A stretch of DNA of 33,551 bases, taken from positions 1 to 33,551 of the forward strand of contig FMBT01000026.1 in the NCBI GenBank assembly GCA_900095095.1, written 5' to 3'. The stretch comes from Fragilariopsis cylindrus CCMP1102 (taxonomy: Eukaryota; Bacillariophyta; Bacillariophyceae; Bacillariales; Bacillariaceae). The notes under the pieces were generated by a model. It ran no database searches. It had not been told where the DNA came from and worked only from the letters and a program-made list of their open reading frames with translations. Shown here piece by piece: positions 18,489-28,542 of the stretch; the first letter of the stretch is position 1, and the number at the start of each line of letters is the position of its first letter. The translations under genes were made by a program, and so were the position numbers.

Positions 18489-21133
18489 TCAGGAGACAAG
18501 GAGTGCATTTGATGATGTTCTGTTTACAGAAGCGACCTCTGCAGACTGTACCAAAGGTTGTACCAAGATCATGTCACCATTCTTAATATTTTCCTCCGAT
18601 AGGGCGAGCATCCCGTTGCACCAAATCTGAACATCCTGATCGTCGAATGAGAAATTGTTTTCCTGCCGTAGAGTATTTATAACGTCCATTATTTTCGAGC
18701 CTGCCGAAAGGGTTAAAATTTGACCGGCTTCTACCGACGACGACGATCCTGCTGCGAGAAAAACGTACACATGGGAACGTACAAGGTTTTGTTGAGCTTT
18801 CTGAAGGGCATATATATAAGGTCCTGGAGCTGAGGAATCGATGTCTCCGACAGGCGATATATTATAATTAATAGGATCTTCATGCGACGAGATGACTAAA
18901 GTTGACGAATCAGCTTTCTCCAAAAATACGGTAGAATCCGGCCCTTGGGAGGGATAGCTGGATCCCAGCTTGTACTGGGAGTGTGCTGCAACTCCAAACT
19001 CTGCCTGTCGATCCATCTCCTCACTGCGAATTTGGACCTCGAAGAAAAAATCTTGATTGTTTCTCGTGATCTTACTTGTATGATGTAGACACTGGTAACC
19101 ATTTCTCTTGGGATATCGAATGTAATCTTTAACTCTTGCAGGATCTGTCTCTGGCCACTGGGATCTTAGCAAATGATGGATGTAATAACACAATATTCGC
19201 TCTCTACCTCGTGTAGTCTCGTCGGACTCATCTTCATCTAGCTTTCGTGCCTTCAGGATGACTCGCAAAGCAACGCCATCATTAACATCCATAATGGATA
19301 GTTCAGTCGTAGATGATCGTATCAACTGATTGGTTCTACGAATATCGTTGCTACCCTTGTTATTTACTGTCACGGCGGTAGTAGGAAGAAAGCGTTTCTT
19401 CAAGAGTTTCTTCCAGAATGAGAAAGGTTCTTTCACCCGCGACAAAACTTGTAAGTTTTCCAACTCAAACATGAGAGAATGATCATCGTAAAGTAATTGC
19501 TTTAATTGTCTGGATAGATAATCAGATATAGCCGTCATAGCTCCTCCATGTTCAAGAAACAAGGTGGAGGACGCAGAAAATTGCCGCGGATAGAGGATAC
19601 GAAATGCTTTGGATTCAATTTGCGACCGAAGACGATGCAGACCCATCTGCTGTGACAAAGTAGCATACAATTGTAAAGAATCCTTGGCTGTAAGTGTAGT
19701 CTCTGGATTTCGGTGTAGAAGGAACTGTCCCGAGCCAGATAAGTTCGATTTTTTCAGAATTCCGTCCAATCGATATAGAGAAGCAATACAACGAATTGCT
19801 AACGCTCTCCAATCGTCTGTGAGACTGACCATAAGATTTCTAATTTCAGCATATTCTCCTTTTTTCAGAGGCCGTCTTCTTTTATTTTGTTCGTGGATTT
19901 TACCATCATCACTATTAGAAGAAAGAACGACACTTGTTAAAATTTCACATCTTTTTAATCGCGATGCAGCCTTTGCAAGGTGTAAAGATTCGACTGTAAA
20001 AATACTATCCAGAGCTTATTATTGATGAGCGCTTCTTGAGATGACGAACATGATGATAGCAATGAAATGGGTAAAGAACAAAACGATTCTTCGACGTCTT
20101 CTGCCGTTACTACGGAATCTTGTTGAGGACTAAAGTTTTTACATCCTTCAACAAAACCATCGCCTTATCGGAACTGGTATCTCGTTTTGTCAAATGTGCA
20201 GACAAAGACCCCCCTTGTTCAGTAGGTCGCCCATCATCAGGAGAAGTATCAGAAGCAGCGTAACATAAAGCTTGCTGCATCTCTTCGTAAACCCCATCGT
20301 ATCGTGCATTTAAACATTCTGAAAAATGCAATATACTTGCGAGTAGAATATCCTTAGTGACAAGATTGTTTTTATTGATATTGTCCTCTTTATTTTTATT
20401 GCTGTAGTTCTTTGAGTTCTTGTTTACGATCACATTATTTTTAACGATATTTGTATCGTTATTTTCTACCTCTTCTTCTAATTGTAACATTAACCTACAA
20501 AAAGCGACGCTGCCAAGTATTTTGGATACCTTATTGTTTCTGTTTTGTACATCCGAACACCAGTAGATTGCTCGAATTATATCAGCAACATCAGCATCTG
20601 AAAATAGATGACCTCCCCTAAAGGATAACAACGAACGTTCCAACCATTCTATTTCTTGCCGAATGCGTCGTTTCGAAGATTCTGCTGCTTCTGCTGTGTG
20701 TGTTGACGATTTCACTTCTTTTTCGAGTAATTCTAGCCATGGTGGTAGCCGAGACGAAGAATCCAACGACGACAAACGTGGGGATACTACGAGACAAGAA
20801 GAAGTATCGATCAAATTTCGTTGTTGCTGCTGATGCTGCTGTTTGACCGATGAAACAGAAACGGCACAATCATCGTCAGCAATATCATTTTCGTCATTAA
20901 TATTATTGTAGGTCACATCTAATCTCCACCACCACAATTTATTGTTCCTTGTGGTGACGCATTTTCTATCACGCAAAGGTGATGTTGGTGCACGGATGAT
21001 AAAAGGCAAGCGTGGAAGAAAAAGAAATACTCCAGGAAGACAAACTAACCAAAGATAGAAAGATTGTTGTGCTGCAACACCTTGCTGATCTTTCAGTTCG
21101 GGGTCTTTTTCTACTAGCACTTGTAGCGACCAT
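18489..21133 (-). CDS. RSH: RelA/SpoT homologue, (p)ppGpp synthetase with TGS domain; frame broken in the N-terminal half
   Basis: The intact 3' frame (18489-19832) carries the end of an HD-type helical region (DDWRALAIRCIASLYRLDG; DSLQLYATLSQQMGLHRLRS) and a synthetase domain: RVKEPFSFWKKLLKK, DVNDGVALRVIL, ARVKDYIRYPKRNGYQCLHH and FEVQIRSEEMDRQAEFGVAA, with the catalytic Glu of EVQIR. A TGS-like domain follows (VYVFLAAG...LSAGSKIMDVI, NGDMILVQPL). Upstream, 20110-21000 reads in another frame with LPPWLELLEKEVK and LLASILHFSECLNARYDGVY, where the usual HD dyad is HF. Between 20110 and about 20020 a third frame (TAEDVEESFCSLPISLLSS) bridges them. The best N-terminus is in yet another frame, ATG at 21133: MVATSASRKRPRTERSARCC, then a hydrophobic core and SSTLAFYHP, a diatom-like plastid signal. 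It makes the alarmone (p)ppGpp from ATP and GTP or GDP, probably in the plastid. Confidence 0.78.
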
Positions 21134-22521
21134 ATCTCTGGAAGGTTGCAAGATGAGGTAGGAATTTTTAGGTAAGTAAAAACTACTGTAACGTTGCCAA
21201 AACTTTCGACAAAACTTCATCGTTGTATAATATATATTCTTGTTCTACCGTATTCTGGATTCTGGAATGTGAACTTGCTGCCGAAGGAGCGCAAGTACGC
21301 TTATCTAATAACGTCAGTAAATCCAACCAATTAATAAGCAAACAGAGTATTTCGACACGTATCGATATTTGAAAAAATCGCATCCCCCAAAAATCTGGTG
21401 CTCTAAAATAGCCTATATGACAATGAAGTAAGAAGTAGAAACAAAGAGATACTCTCTGTGGCTATCACTGTTACAAAAAAGGAAGTCTTAGAATCATTTT
21501 AATGAATCTCACATATCTCATGCAAGATGACTGACTTTGAAAAGGATAGAAATAGCCAATCTTTTTACTTGGCCTTTTGATTGAAATACTGATGAGGTGT
21601 TTTTGTTGTTGAACATTGCATGATGTTGTTCGAGATTTTATTGGTGTCAATGTTTAGTTTAAGGAAGACTGGAGTTCTTTTTGATGCAGTATATAGCTAA
21701 CTAAAGTAATCCCACCAGAATATATACATCAGCAGCACTAATTGTTATAAAATACTCATGATAAGTTCTGCACACACTCTAACATTTGCAACCATTAATA
21801 ATTGAGACAGCTTTTCTTCTGTACTTGATTCTCTAATGTATTTGTTGTATTTGTACAAGTTTGGCAGATCAGCTGAAGTATCCCTAGCCTTTCTGAGGCA
21901 GTGAGGAGCGGTATGTGCAGCTACTTTAATAGTTAACACTTTAACACATAATATGTATTTATTTATCTGTACAAAAGTTGGAGACTGAAATTTTGGTAAA
22001 TAATGTGCTAACCATAGAGTGTGAGAGTTCCAGTATCACACCTAGCATAGCACACCAAATGGGTTACTGGGGTTATATTAGACTTTCATGAGAGACCCAA
22101 AAGCTTCTTTACCAATAAAGCTCATCCCAGTTAAATTATAAGACTCATCTCTGAACAACACTATTTCTCAAGAAACTGAATGATTATTATGCTCTGCGAT
22201 ATAGAAAGAAAGAGGAGACAGTGGCAATTTTTTTGCTATAGCTTGGCTTTGGTCCAATACATGCTGTCATGATCTATCGTTTCTAAACAGAATCTTGTTT
22301 CCTGAACAGAGTTACTAGCTTTACACTATAGAGTAACCAAAGAGGACTATCTGAATTGGAAAATGGAAGATAGTATTGCCAGTTGTTCAGATGATATTGT
22401 CAACATATTTTCAAACTCAAGTTATTAGCTGTATTTAACTAGACATACAAGTTGCAGTTAGTTGACACCTGATTTTTTGAAAGTGCTGCACAATTGATTC
22501 ATTCGTTCCATTCAATATATT
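21134..22521. other. Gene-poor region upstream of the RSH gene
   Basis: It holds the RSH promoter and, at its far end, the 3' flank of the 2OG-oxygenase gene. A minus-strand frame at 21183-21383 (MRFFQISIRVEILCLL start) abuts the RSH frame but I cannot join it with a good splice site. The rest shows only short frames and no recognised protein. A two-tier inverted repeat lies at 22004-22054. Confidence 0.45.
22004..22054 (+). repeat. Nested inverted repeat (two-tier hairpin)
   Basis: The outer arms TGTGCT (22004-22009) and AGCACA (22049-22054) enclose the inner arms GTGTGA (22019-22024) and TCACAC (22036-22041) with an 11-nt loop. Spacers of 9 and 7 nt separate the tiers. It is not a tRNA: no acceptor/anticodon layout fits. 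Confidence 0.55.
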
Positions 22522-23862
22522 TTAAGTTGGGACTGGAATCTGAAGTTTTGTCGACATAACATCCGTCTCTTGATATAGAGCTTCTCGTAAGCTTTCGGTA
22601 GCTTCTAAGTGAACGGTTTGTAATCTATGATCTCTTCGTCGATAATCACCTAGAAGCCATATTTTTGCCGATAATTTCTTTTCTTTTTTCGTTGTCATTT
22701 CATCATCAATAATGGTGGTAACTTGAGGAAGAGAACTAACTTCTTTCGATGCCAAATTACATTCAGATGGATTAGATGAGGGGCCCACTCGAGACCATTC
22801 GTTTATTTTGTTACAATAGTAAGGTATCTGTTCTATATCATCGCTATAATCAAATTTATCATTTTCGTTCTCAAAGAGTAGTCCAAAAGGCGGCTTATTC
22901 CACGTATTGAATAAAATAACAGATCGACCCCATTCTTCCTCTTTCGGAAGATTCGAATAAGTATCAGAAGCAAAGACAGAAATAGCGAGAAGATCTTCTT
23001 CATTGAGACACGGGGCTATAATGAAAAGGAAAATTCGACCGTGGGATTGTTACTTACCGGGTTCATGAACAGGAACCCCTTGAACAAACTTTAAAAGCCA
23101 CAAATCTGTCGGTCTAGGAACCGCATGAAGATAGTCTCCTTGAAATCGCAACAGTCTCCCGGGAACTGCTGGAACGGTCACTAACTCTACATCATCGTCA
23201 TCATCATCATCATCGTCATCATCATCATCTCTTCGTAACAAGTCTCCACCGGATTTTCGATTTGTGAAGACACACGTCGGCCCTCTAACTTGATTTCCCA
23301 CCTGAAGATACAATACATGGCCATTTTGAGGATAACGAAATAATGGCATTTCCTCTGTATTATCTGATTGCTGTTCCTGTTCTTGTTTTGCTCTATATTC
23401 GTCGACATCTGCATGAGCTTGTATGGATCGCCATTCTTTTCTCGTCCAGTATTCAACGAAAGGAGAAGAATCGTTTAATTCAGTCAATATTGAATCAAGA
23501 GTTTGCTCGATAATATTGACATTATTATTATTATTGTTGCTGTTGCTGTTATTGTTGCTGTTTTTATTGTGAGTTGACGATAATGATCTTGAAAACACAC
23601 GATGACCTAGTCCCAGATCTGTTGACTCCTCGTGTAAGGCGGGTGCAAGGTGGTCCACACAAATTACATTGTTCCATACATCGATAGTCGTTGATTTCCT
23701 GCCAAAGTTGCTACCAAGAGCGTTCGCTTTCTTCAAGGTGACAAGGAAGAAAGCTACTAGAAATAAAAACAGACTCTTCATTGGCGAAGATCTCAGGGTG
23801 ACAGGGAAGAAAGCTACTAGAAATAAAAACGGAGTCCTCACAAGTTCAAAGATACAGTACAT
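22522..23862 (-). CDS. 2-oxoglutarate/Fe(II) oxygenase-like secreted or organellar protein
   Basis: There are two exons, 23058-23862 and 22522-23015 (phase 1, GTAAGT/TAG), giving 432 residues from the first ATG. HxD is seen at H150-D152 (IQAHADVDEY) and a distal His at H246 with Arg250 (FQGDYLHAVPRP), a spacing that fits the iron facial triad and 2-oxoglutarate anchor of double-stranded beta-helix oxygenases. Supporting motifs are LYLQVGNQVRGPTCVF, TVPAVPGRLLRF and, in exon 2, RSVILFNTWNKPPFG. The substrate is unknown. The N-terminus is a signal peptide (FLFLVAFF core) that is tandemly duplicated; the second copy begins at its own Met (ATG at 23781, MKSLFLFLVAFFLVTLKKAN) and is the more usual-looking start, giving 405 residues. 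An Asn-rich run (about 100-114) and a 13-Asp run (about 212-224) are microsatellite-coded. It is divergent to RPL9. Confidence 0.68.
23729..23840 (-). repeat. 60-bp tandem duplication within signal-peptide coding sequence
   Basis: The segment at about 23729-23780 recurs at 23789-23840, exactly 60 bp away, with roughly seven mismatches over 52 bp; the 26-bp core GGAAGAAAGCTACTAG plus AAATAAAAAC is identical. Being 20 codons long it keeps the frame and encodes FLFLVAFFPVTL and FLFLVAFFLVTL. Confidence 0.92.
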
Positions 23863-24251
23863 AGTTACATTCAGTTACTGTACATTTTTAAATTTGATTC
23901 ATTATCGTAGATTTTTTCTTCTTCGTCATTCATTTTATTCAATCGAAGATAAGGGGGGGTGCCCAAAAAGTGTTAAAAATTAGATGTGCCCCCACTCATT
24001 GTGCGTGATTAGGACTGAACGACTCGACTCACTCGACTCTGTTTACGACTCACTGGCTTCGCAACTTTTGCGACGTACCTCGTACCGATTTTTACTAAAA
24101 AAATGAATTTGAGAATAAAATTTGTGATAAAGCATAAAAGAGACAACACTCTATTATCATATCACCATTAATCATTTTGTTGCCCTCGCGAACTGGCCCG
24201 CCACACGAAGTAACCCTTATCAGACAATATAAATATAAATAACTAAAAACC
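23863..24251. promoter_or_regulatory. Divergent promoter region, 2OG-oxygenase-like (-) and RPL9 (+)
   Basis: These 389 bp lie between the two starts. Four copies of CGACTC are clustered at 24020, 24025, 24034 and 24046, two of them within CGACTCACT. A G-run (GGGGGGG near 23953) faces a C-run (CCCCC near 23991) and could pair. One TACTGTA copy is at 23876. The CGACTC cluster is a candidate element for the ribosomal protein gene, but no binding factor is known to me. Confidence 0.35.
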
Positions 24252-24998
24252 ATGAAGATTGTATTAGCAAGCCGAACCGTAGAAATTCCTGATGGAGGTA
24301 TGTAAATGTGCACGTTTCTTTTCGTTATTGATTGATTGAAGACAGTGCGTAAATAAATTATCAATATCCCGACCAACTTCTCATTTCATTGTTTTCTTCG
24401 AATCTATATTCATTATCATGATATTGTTCTTCCAATCATAATCTTCACTGCAGTTACGGTTGAAGTAAAAGCGCGTGTTGTGAAGGTCACCGGTCCACTC
24501 GGTACCCTCGAACGTGACTTTAAACATATTCCTATGGAATGTCGTACCGTAACAAAGATGGAAGGTGAAGAGGATGAAGAAGTCGAAAAGAAATACGTCC
24601 AAGTCGACCTATGGTTTGCCACTCGTAAGCAACTTGCATGTGTCCGTACAGTATGTTCTCATGTTGAGAATATGATTATAGGTACAACACGTGGATTCTT
24701 ATACAAGATGAGATTCGTATACAGTCATTTCCCAATCAATGTTAGTACATCTGGTGAAAATATTGAAATTCGTAATTTCTTGGGAGAAAGACGTGTCCGT
24801 AAAGTTAAATTACCTGAGGGTGTAGTGTATCTTCGATCGGAAGATACTAAAGATGAAATCCAATTATCTGGTATTGATATTACACAAGTTTCATTAACGG
24901 CAGCAAAAATCCAACAATCAACAAATGTTAGACACAAGGATTTACGTAAATTCTTAGATGGAATTTACGTTTCAGAGAAGGGACCTACCCCAGAATAG
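24252..24998 (+). CDS. RPL9: 60S ribosomal protein L9 (uL6)
   Basis: There are two exons, 24252-24297 and 24454-24998 (GTATGT/CAG, phase 1), giving 196 residues, normal for eukaryotic L9 (about 190). The start [16 protein letters not shown] continues across the intron into [17 protein letters not shown]. Further conserved stretches are [69 protein letters not shown] and [15 protein letters not shown]. It sits in the large subunit near the GTPase-associated centre and stalk base. Codon use is even and the frame is clean, as expected of a highly expressed gene. The intron position a few codons after the start is typical for ribosomal protein genes. The 3' neighbour is convergent, 610 bp away. 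Confidence 0.97.
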
Positions 24999-25608
24999 AG
25001 CTTATTAATTAATATAGCACATACCGATACTCTTTATTCATCTGTATAAGTGTTTACGATATTTAGTAGCTATTATATTTTGTTTTAGTCGTTGGTGGAT
25101 TTATTCAATTCTTCATCTTTTAGAAAAGAACTTCTGTTCATTATTGTATTATTACTAGATACTGTATCTTCAAACATGACTCCGTCGAGTACACATTATT
25201 TACGAGTTTCTCACATAAAACAACGCATAATGTATTTTATTAATATTATTTAATATTAAATTTTATCATCAATTACATCTTCTCTAATCCATGGTAGTAG
25301 ATTCTAGCGAATTTATACGCTATTCAATGATGCGATGAATATTTGCTGGCTTACAAGTACATTCATTGCTTGCATGATTATGATTTATGGTGAACCTGTT
25401 ATTAGCTAGCCTAGCTAGCAGTAGCTATTTCACGTTGTCCTTTTTTCCTTTTCCGCGGCAGCCAACACATATCAACATACTGTACATGTAGCAAAGAAAG
25501 CAAATATCACACTGATGTGCGACATACTTGGTATGAATATGCTGAACAGATCGATTTTTATTTTATTTTTAAATATTCAATATTATGGTATTGTTCTTCT
25601 TCTTTTTC
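24999..25608. other. Intergenic region between convergent RPL9 and small membrane protein gene
   Basis: These 610 bp are AT-rich, with TTATT/TAATA runs near 25230-25265 and TACTGTA copies at 25160 and 25478. It should hold two 3' UTRs. No gene is seen. Confidence 0.45.
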
Positions 25609-26061
25609 TCATGAATTTGGTATACTAGATGTTAAGCCAACATAATATAGATAGATTGTAAATGCAGTACTAAAAAAGAAGACGATGCCAGAGGTGAAAC
25701 TAGCCAGTGGCATGTCAACTTGATCGGGATTGTATGATAAAGAAAACATCGGTAGGTCATCAATATTTACGACATCATCATCATCTTTCGAGATAATACT
25801 TTTTTCTTTGTCTTCTTTGTCATCTCTGTCTTTAACTTTCTCATTGTCATCATCGTCGGTAGCGAATAATGTATAACGCCGTCGATCATTGTTTCTTCTG
25901 CCTTTGATAGATCCACACCCAGGAAAAGAATCAAAAGATGCTTGTTGTCTCGTTCTTATCGGCCGTTTCATCATAGTGGTCGACGCCAATGATTGTACAT
26001 GATAATGTCTTTCTAGAAGAAAAACAATGGAAATATGGAATAAATTATCGTACAATCTCAT
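25609..26061 (-). CDS. Small protein with one C-terminal transmembrane helix, possibly plastid-targeted
   Basis: This frame of 150 residues runs from the ATG at 26061. The N-terminus (HISIVFLLERHYHVQSLAS) is a weak signal sequence; a basic stretch (KRPIRTRQQASFDSFPG; KGRRNNDRRRYTLFAT) resembling a transit peptide follows, then a highly acidic linker (DDDDNEKVKDRDDKEDK). The C-terminal segment DLPMFSLSYNPDQVDMPLAS leads into SGIVFFFSTAFTIYLYYVG, one clear membrane helix, and ends SSIPNS. I do not recognise the family, though the balanced C-terminus looks conserved rather than random. A pyrimidine-rich TTGTTTTTCTTCTAG near 26011-26025 on the coding strand could be a splice acceptor, in which case the first 16 or so codons are intronic and exon 1 lies upstream. 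Confidence 0.6.
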   Translation of the reverse strand: MRLYDNLFHISIVFLLERHYHVQSLASTTMMKRPIRTRQQASFDSFPGCGSIKGRRNNDRRRYTLFATDDDDNEKVKDRDDKEDKEKSIISKDDDDVVNIDDLPMFSLSYNPDQVDMPLASFTSGIVFFFSTAFTIYLYYVGLTSSIPNS

Positions 26062-27018
26062 ATTCGTTCTTGAGTTATCTGTGCCAGGTGTGTATGTACG
26101 TTGTTATCGATCGTTCGACTTTCGATTATATGAATATAGAGTACTAGTATGCAGCTTTTGTTATACTATTCCAGGTCAAGCAATTCTGCCATGGAGTTGA
26201 ATTCTGTTATATTGCTAATAGTCAGCAGTCACAGATAATATTGCTACTAGTACTATACACTAGAAAGATTTGCACTCTGCTAGATTTTGTTCGTCAAATA
26301 AAAACCGCGCGAAAATTAAATTCGCCCTCCCCCTTAAAAAAACGAAAAATAAGTAAATGTAAGTTAGTCCCTGCATTTGTATATTGATGTAATTAATTGC
26401 AGATAGTCCTGTGTGAGATTTAACTATATAGCTGGTTCTGTACCATGCTTAAGTCCCAGTATTTTAAAAAGCTTTTTTCAAGTTAACATAATCAAGTTGT
26501 TTAATATGGTCATGCACAGAATTTTCCGTGGTGGTGCATGCTAATTGAGAGACGAATTTCGACAATCACAGGAGGTGCAAAAGAGGAAGAAATTCACAAT
26601 GAATAAGCAAGATAACAGCTAACAAACAATATATAATAGTGTCTCTTAATAGTATATTAGTTAGTGTAGTAGTTACTTTCACTATCAGAAGAGATTCACT
26701 TGTCAACGTGTATATTTGATGCATTTTTCCGCGCACACAAATACATCATGAGTGTTGAAAATTGCGATGCTCTACTGCCAGAGACTAGGTTAAACGGAAA
26801 CTTCAAATTATTTATCTAACATAACAACAACTGAAGCTAGCAACGGTACGGTCCCGATTCCTCCACTCTAATTCAAAATGGTTGATATTAAAATGAAGCA
26901 CCGCCAGCATCTAACAACACATCAATGACTTCTTGCTTTCTTCATTCTCCCAGACCCAGACAAATAGTTCTGAATCAGTGCTTGATAGTATCAATTTTCA
27001 TAGAACAATGTACTCTCC
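26062..27018. other. Intergenic region upstream of the small membrane protein gene and downstream of the VIT-like gene
   Basis: It should hold the promoter of the 150-residue protein and the 3' UTR of the VIT-like gene. A plus-strand frame at 26933-27157 overlaps the last VIT exon in antisense and has no family; I treat it as a shadow. No other gene, RNA or repeat is supported. Confidence 0.45.
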
Positions 27019-28542
27019 TCACTGGTCCTCATCTAACAATCCATTCACAAATGAACCAATGACAAAGGCGACTGTTGCACAGGTACCCCCCAAAAGAAGA
27101 GTTTCCAAGCCACTCAAAAACCAGTTTGACCGACTACCAACGAAAGGATTAGATTGAAACCAAATAATTCAGTAGGTAAGTTTTAGATTTAATGCGAGTA
27201 TATTTCGTTAGAGTGTGCATATTAGAGTCGATACTGCGTAACAATCAGATGGGATAATAAATACATCGAAAATAATAAAATCATTAAACTTACGAAAAAT
27301 TGCTCTTGATTGAGCCAAGGAGGAATAGGACCAAAGCAGTAACGACGCAAGCAGACTTGAATAAATAGGTTGGTTCTAAATCAGGAAAGAGCAAAGGAAT
27401 GATTACATACCCCAACAAAGGCATGGCTCCAAAAAAAGCAAAGGAGCAAAACATAACAAAGCCTTTTTTCAAAGTTTGTGTTCAACGTTTTCATGACCGC
27501 AAAAGTATTACATTAGTTCGTGACGTAAATTGCGAAGGAGTTCAGCGAAGCGTTAGAAAACTACAGGTAAAAATCAAATTGATAAGTATCATCACAATAA
27601 CAATACAGCTCGTATACATTCATTCAGTCATCCTTTCTGAAGTGGAGAAAACGAATAAAATCTAATTCCAGATTACTTTCATTTGAAAACTTACCCTCTT
27701 TCATACTTTGCTCAACGTGATTTGATTCCGGAACTTGTAATTCTAACTCTTGTTGCATCATAATGTCTACGAAGAAATCTTCGTACTTTGCCATGGTTTT
27801 AATTACAATCGTCGCATCCTCTAATGTTAATCCTTTGTTGACATAAATGTCGATCATTTCCTGAATTTCTCCTTCCCGGAAGTTTTGCATTTCCCATTCC
27901 TCTCTCTCTCTTTCGCTAAGAATCCATTCATTATTCGCTTTGCTAGATAAGAATTCTCCAACGCCCATGCTGTTTTTTGTTTTGTTTAGTTTTGAATGAT
28001 CCCAAAATATAATACCACCGATTCCAATAGTAAAAGAATAAGAACAAGAATGTGAGCAAGGTAGGTAGGTAGGTATAAAAGGAAAAGAACTACGATCAAA
28101 GTTGACTACAGTCTGAAAAATCAATAAAGAATTGGCTCCTACTGACTGAATATCAAATTTCGTACCTCAGGGCATCAGCAAAAATATTGGAAAATCCAAG
28201 AACGAGAACTGCTGAGACCGGAATACCACCTCCGGCAGCCCCAGCAACAATAGCAAATGAGGTTAAAATTCCATCAAGACCTCCAAAGATAACTGGTTGT
28301 AATAATCCACCAGAACTCTGATGCCAAGGCTCTTCATCGGTATGTTCTGGACCATCAGCGACGGCGGTTTTTGTTTCATGATATCGGCGACTGGCATCAG
28401 TATTACCACTTTCGTAAGCCAAACGGGCCGATGTTGTTTTCTCTTCATCACTACCACCCTCCTGTGATTCTCCATCTATACGGGTTGACGAAGTTTGGTG
28501 TTCCGTTCCAAGCAAGGATGATTTCTCGTTGTGTGGAGGCAT
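27019..28542 (-). CDS. VIT1/CCC1-family vacuolar iron or manganese transporter
   Basis: There are four exons: 28166-28542, 27695-27969, 27294-27462 and 27019-27133, all in phase, giving 311 residues. It moves Fe2+ or Mn2+ out of the cytosol, usually into the vacuole, in exchange for protons. A hydrophilic acidic N-terminus is followed by the first helix QPVIFGGLDGILTSFAIVAG with the family Asp, a second helix VSAVLVLGFSNIFADAL running into SMGVGEFLSSKANNEW across the exon 1/2 junction, a cytosolic Glu-rich metal-binding domain (REREEWEMQNFREGEIQEMI, FFVDIMMQQELE), then KEGFVMFCSFAFFGAMPLLG, a helix ending FLLGSIKSN, and the last helix TLLLGGTCATVAFVIGSFVN ending GLLDEDQ. The exon 3 acceptor (AAAAAAG before GC) lacks a pyrimidine tract but is forced by phase and family sequence. 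It is divergent to the phosphate carrier. Confidence 0.92.

Noticed and set aside
20618..20869. Minus-strand 83-codon frame in the RSH N-terminal region
   Set aside because: It overlaps the frame carrying LPPWLELLEKEVK, which looks like the RSH sequence; this one has no family features.
4265..21000. Programmed frameshifting at stop codons, as in Euplotes ciliates
   Set aside because: Shifts go both ways (-1 and +1), there is no constant slippery site, the stops are TAG and TGA in mixed contexts, and the intact genes use the standard code normally. Sequence errors or missed introns are simpler.
26933..27157. Plus-strand 74-codon frame
   Set aside because: It is antisense to the last exon of the VIT-like gene, whose helix TLLLGGTCATVAFVIGSFVN is clear on the minus strand.
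27470..27560. Apparent frameshift before KKGFVMF in the VIT-like gene
   Set aside because: An in-phase intron ending at the AAAAAAG acceptor gives the family sequence KEGFVMF, so no frameshift is needed.
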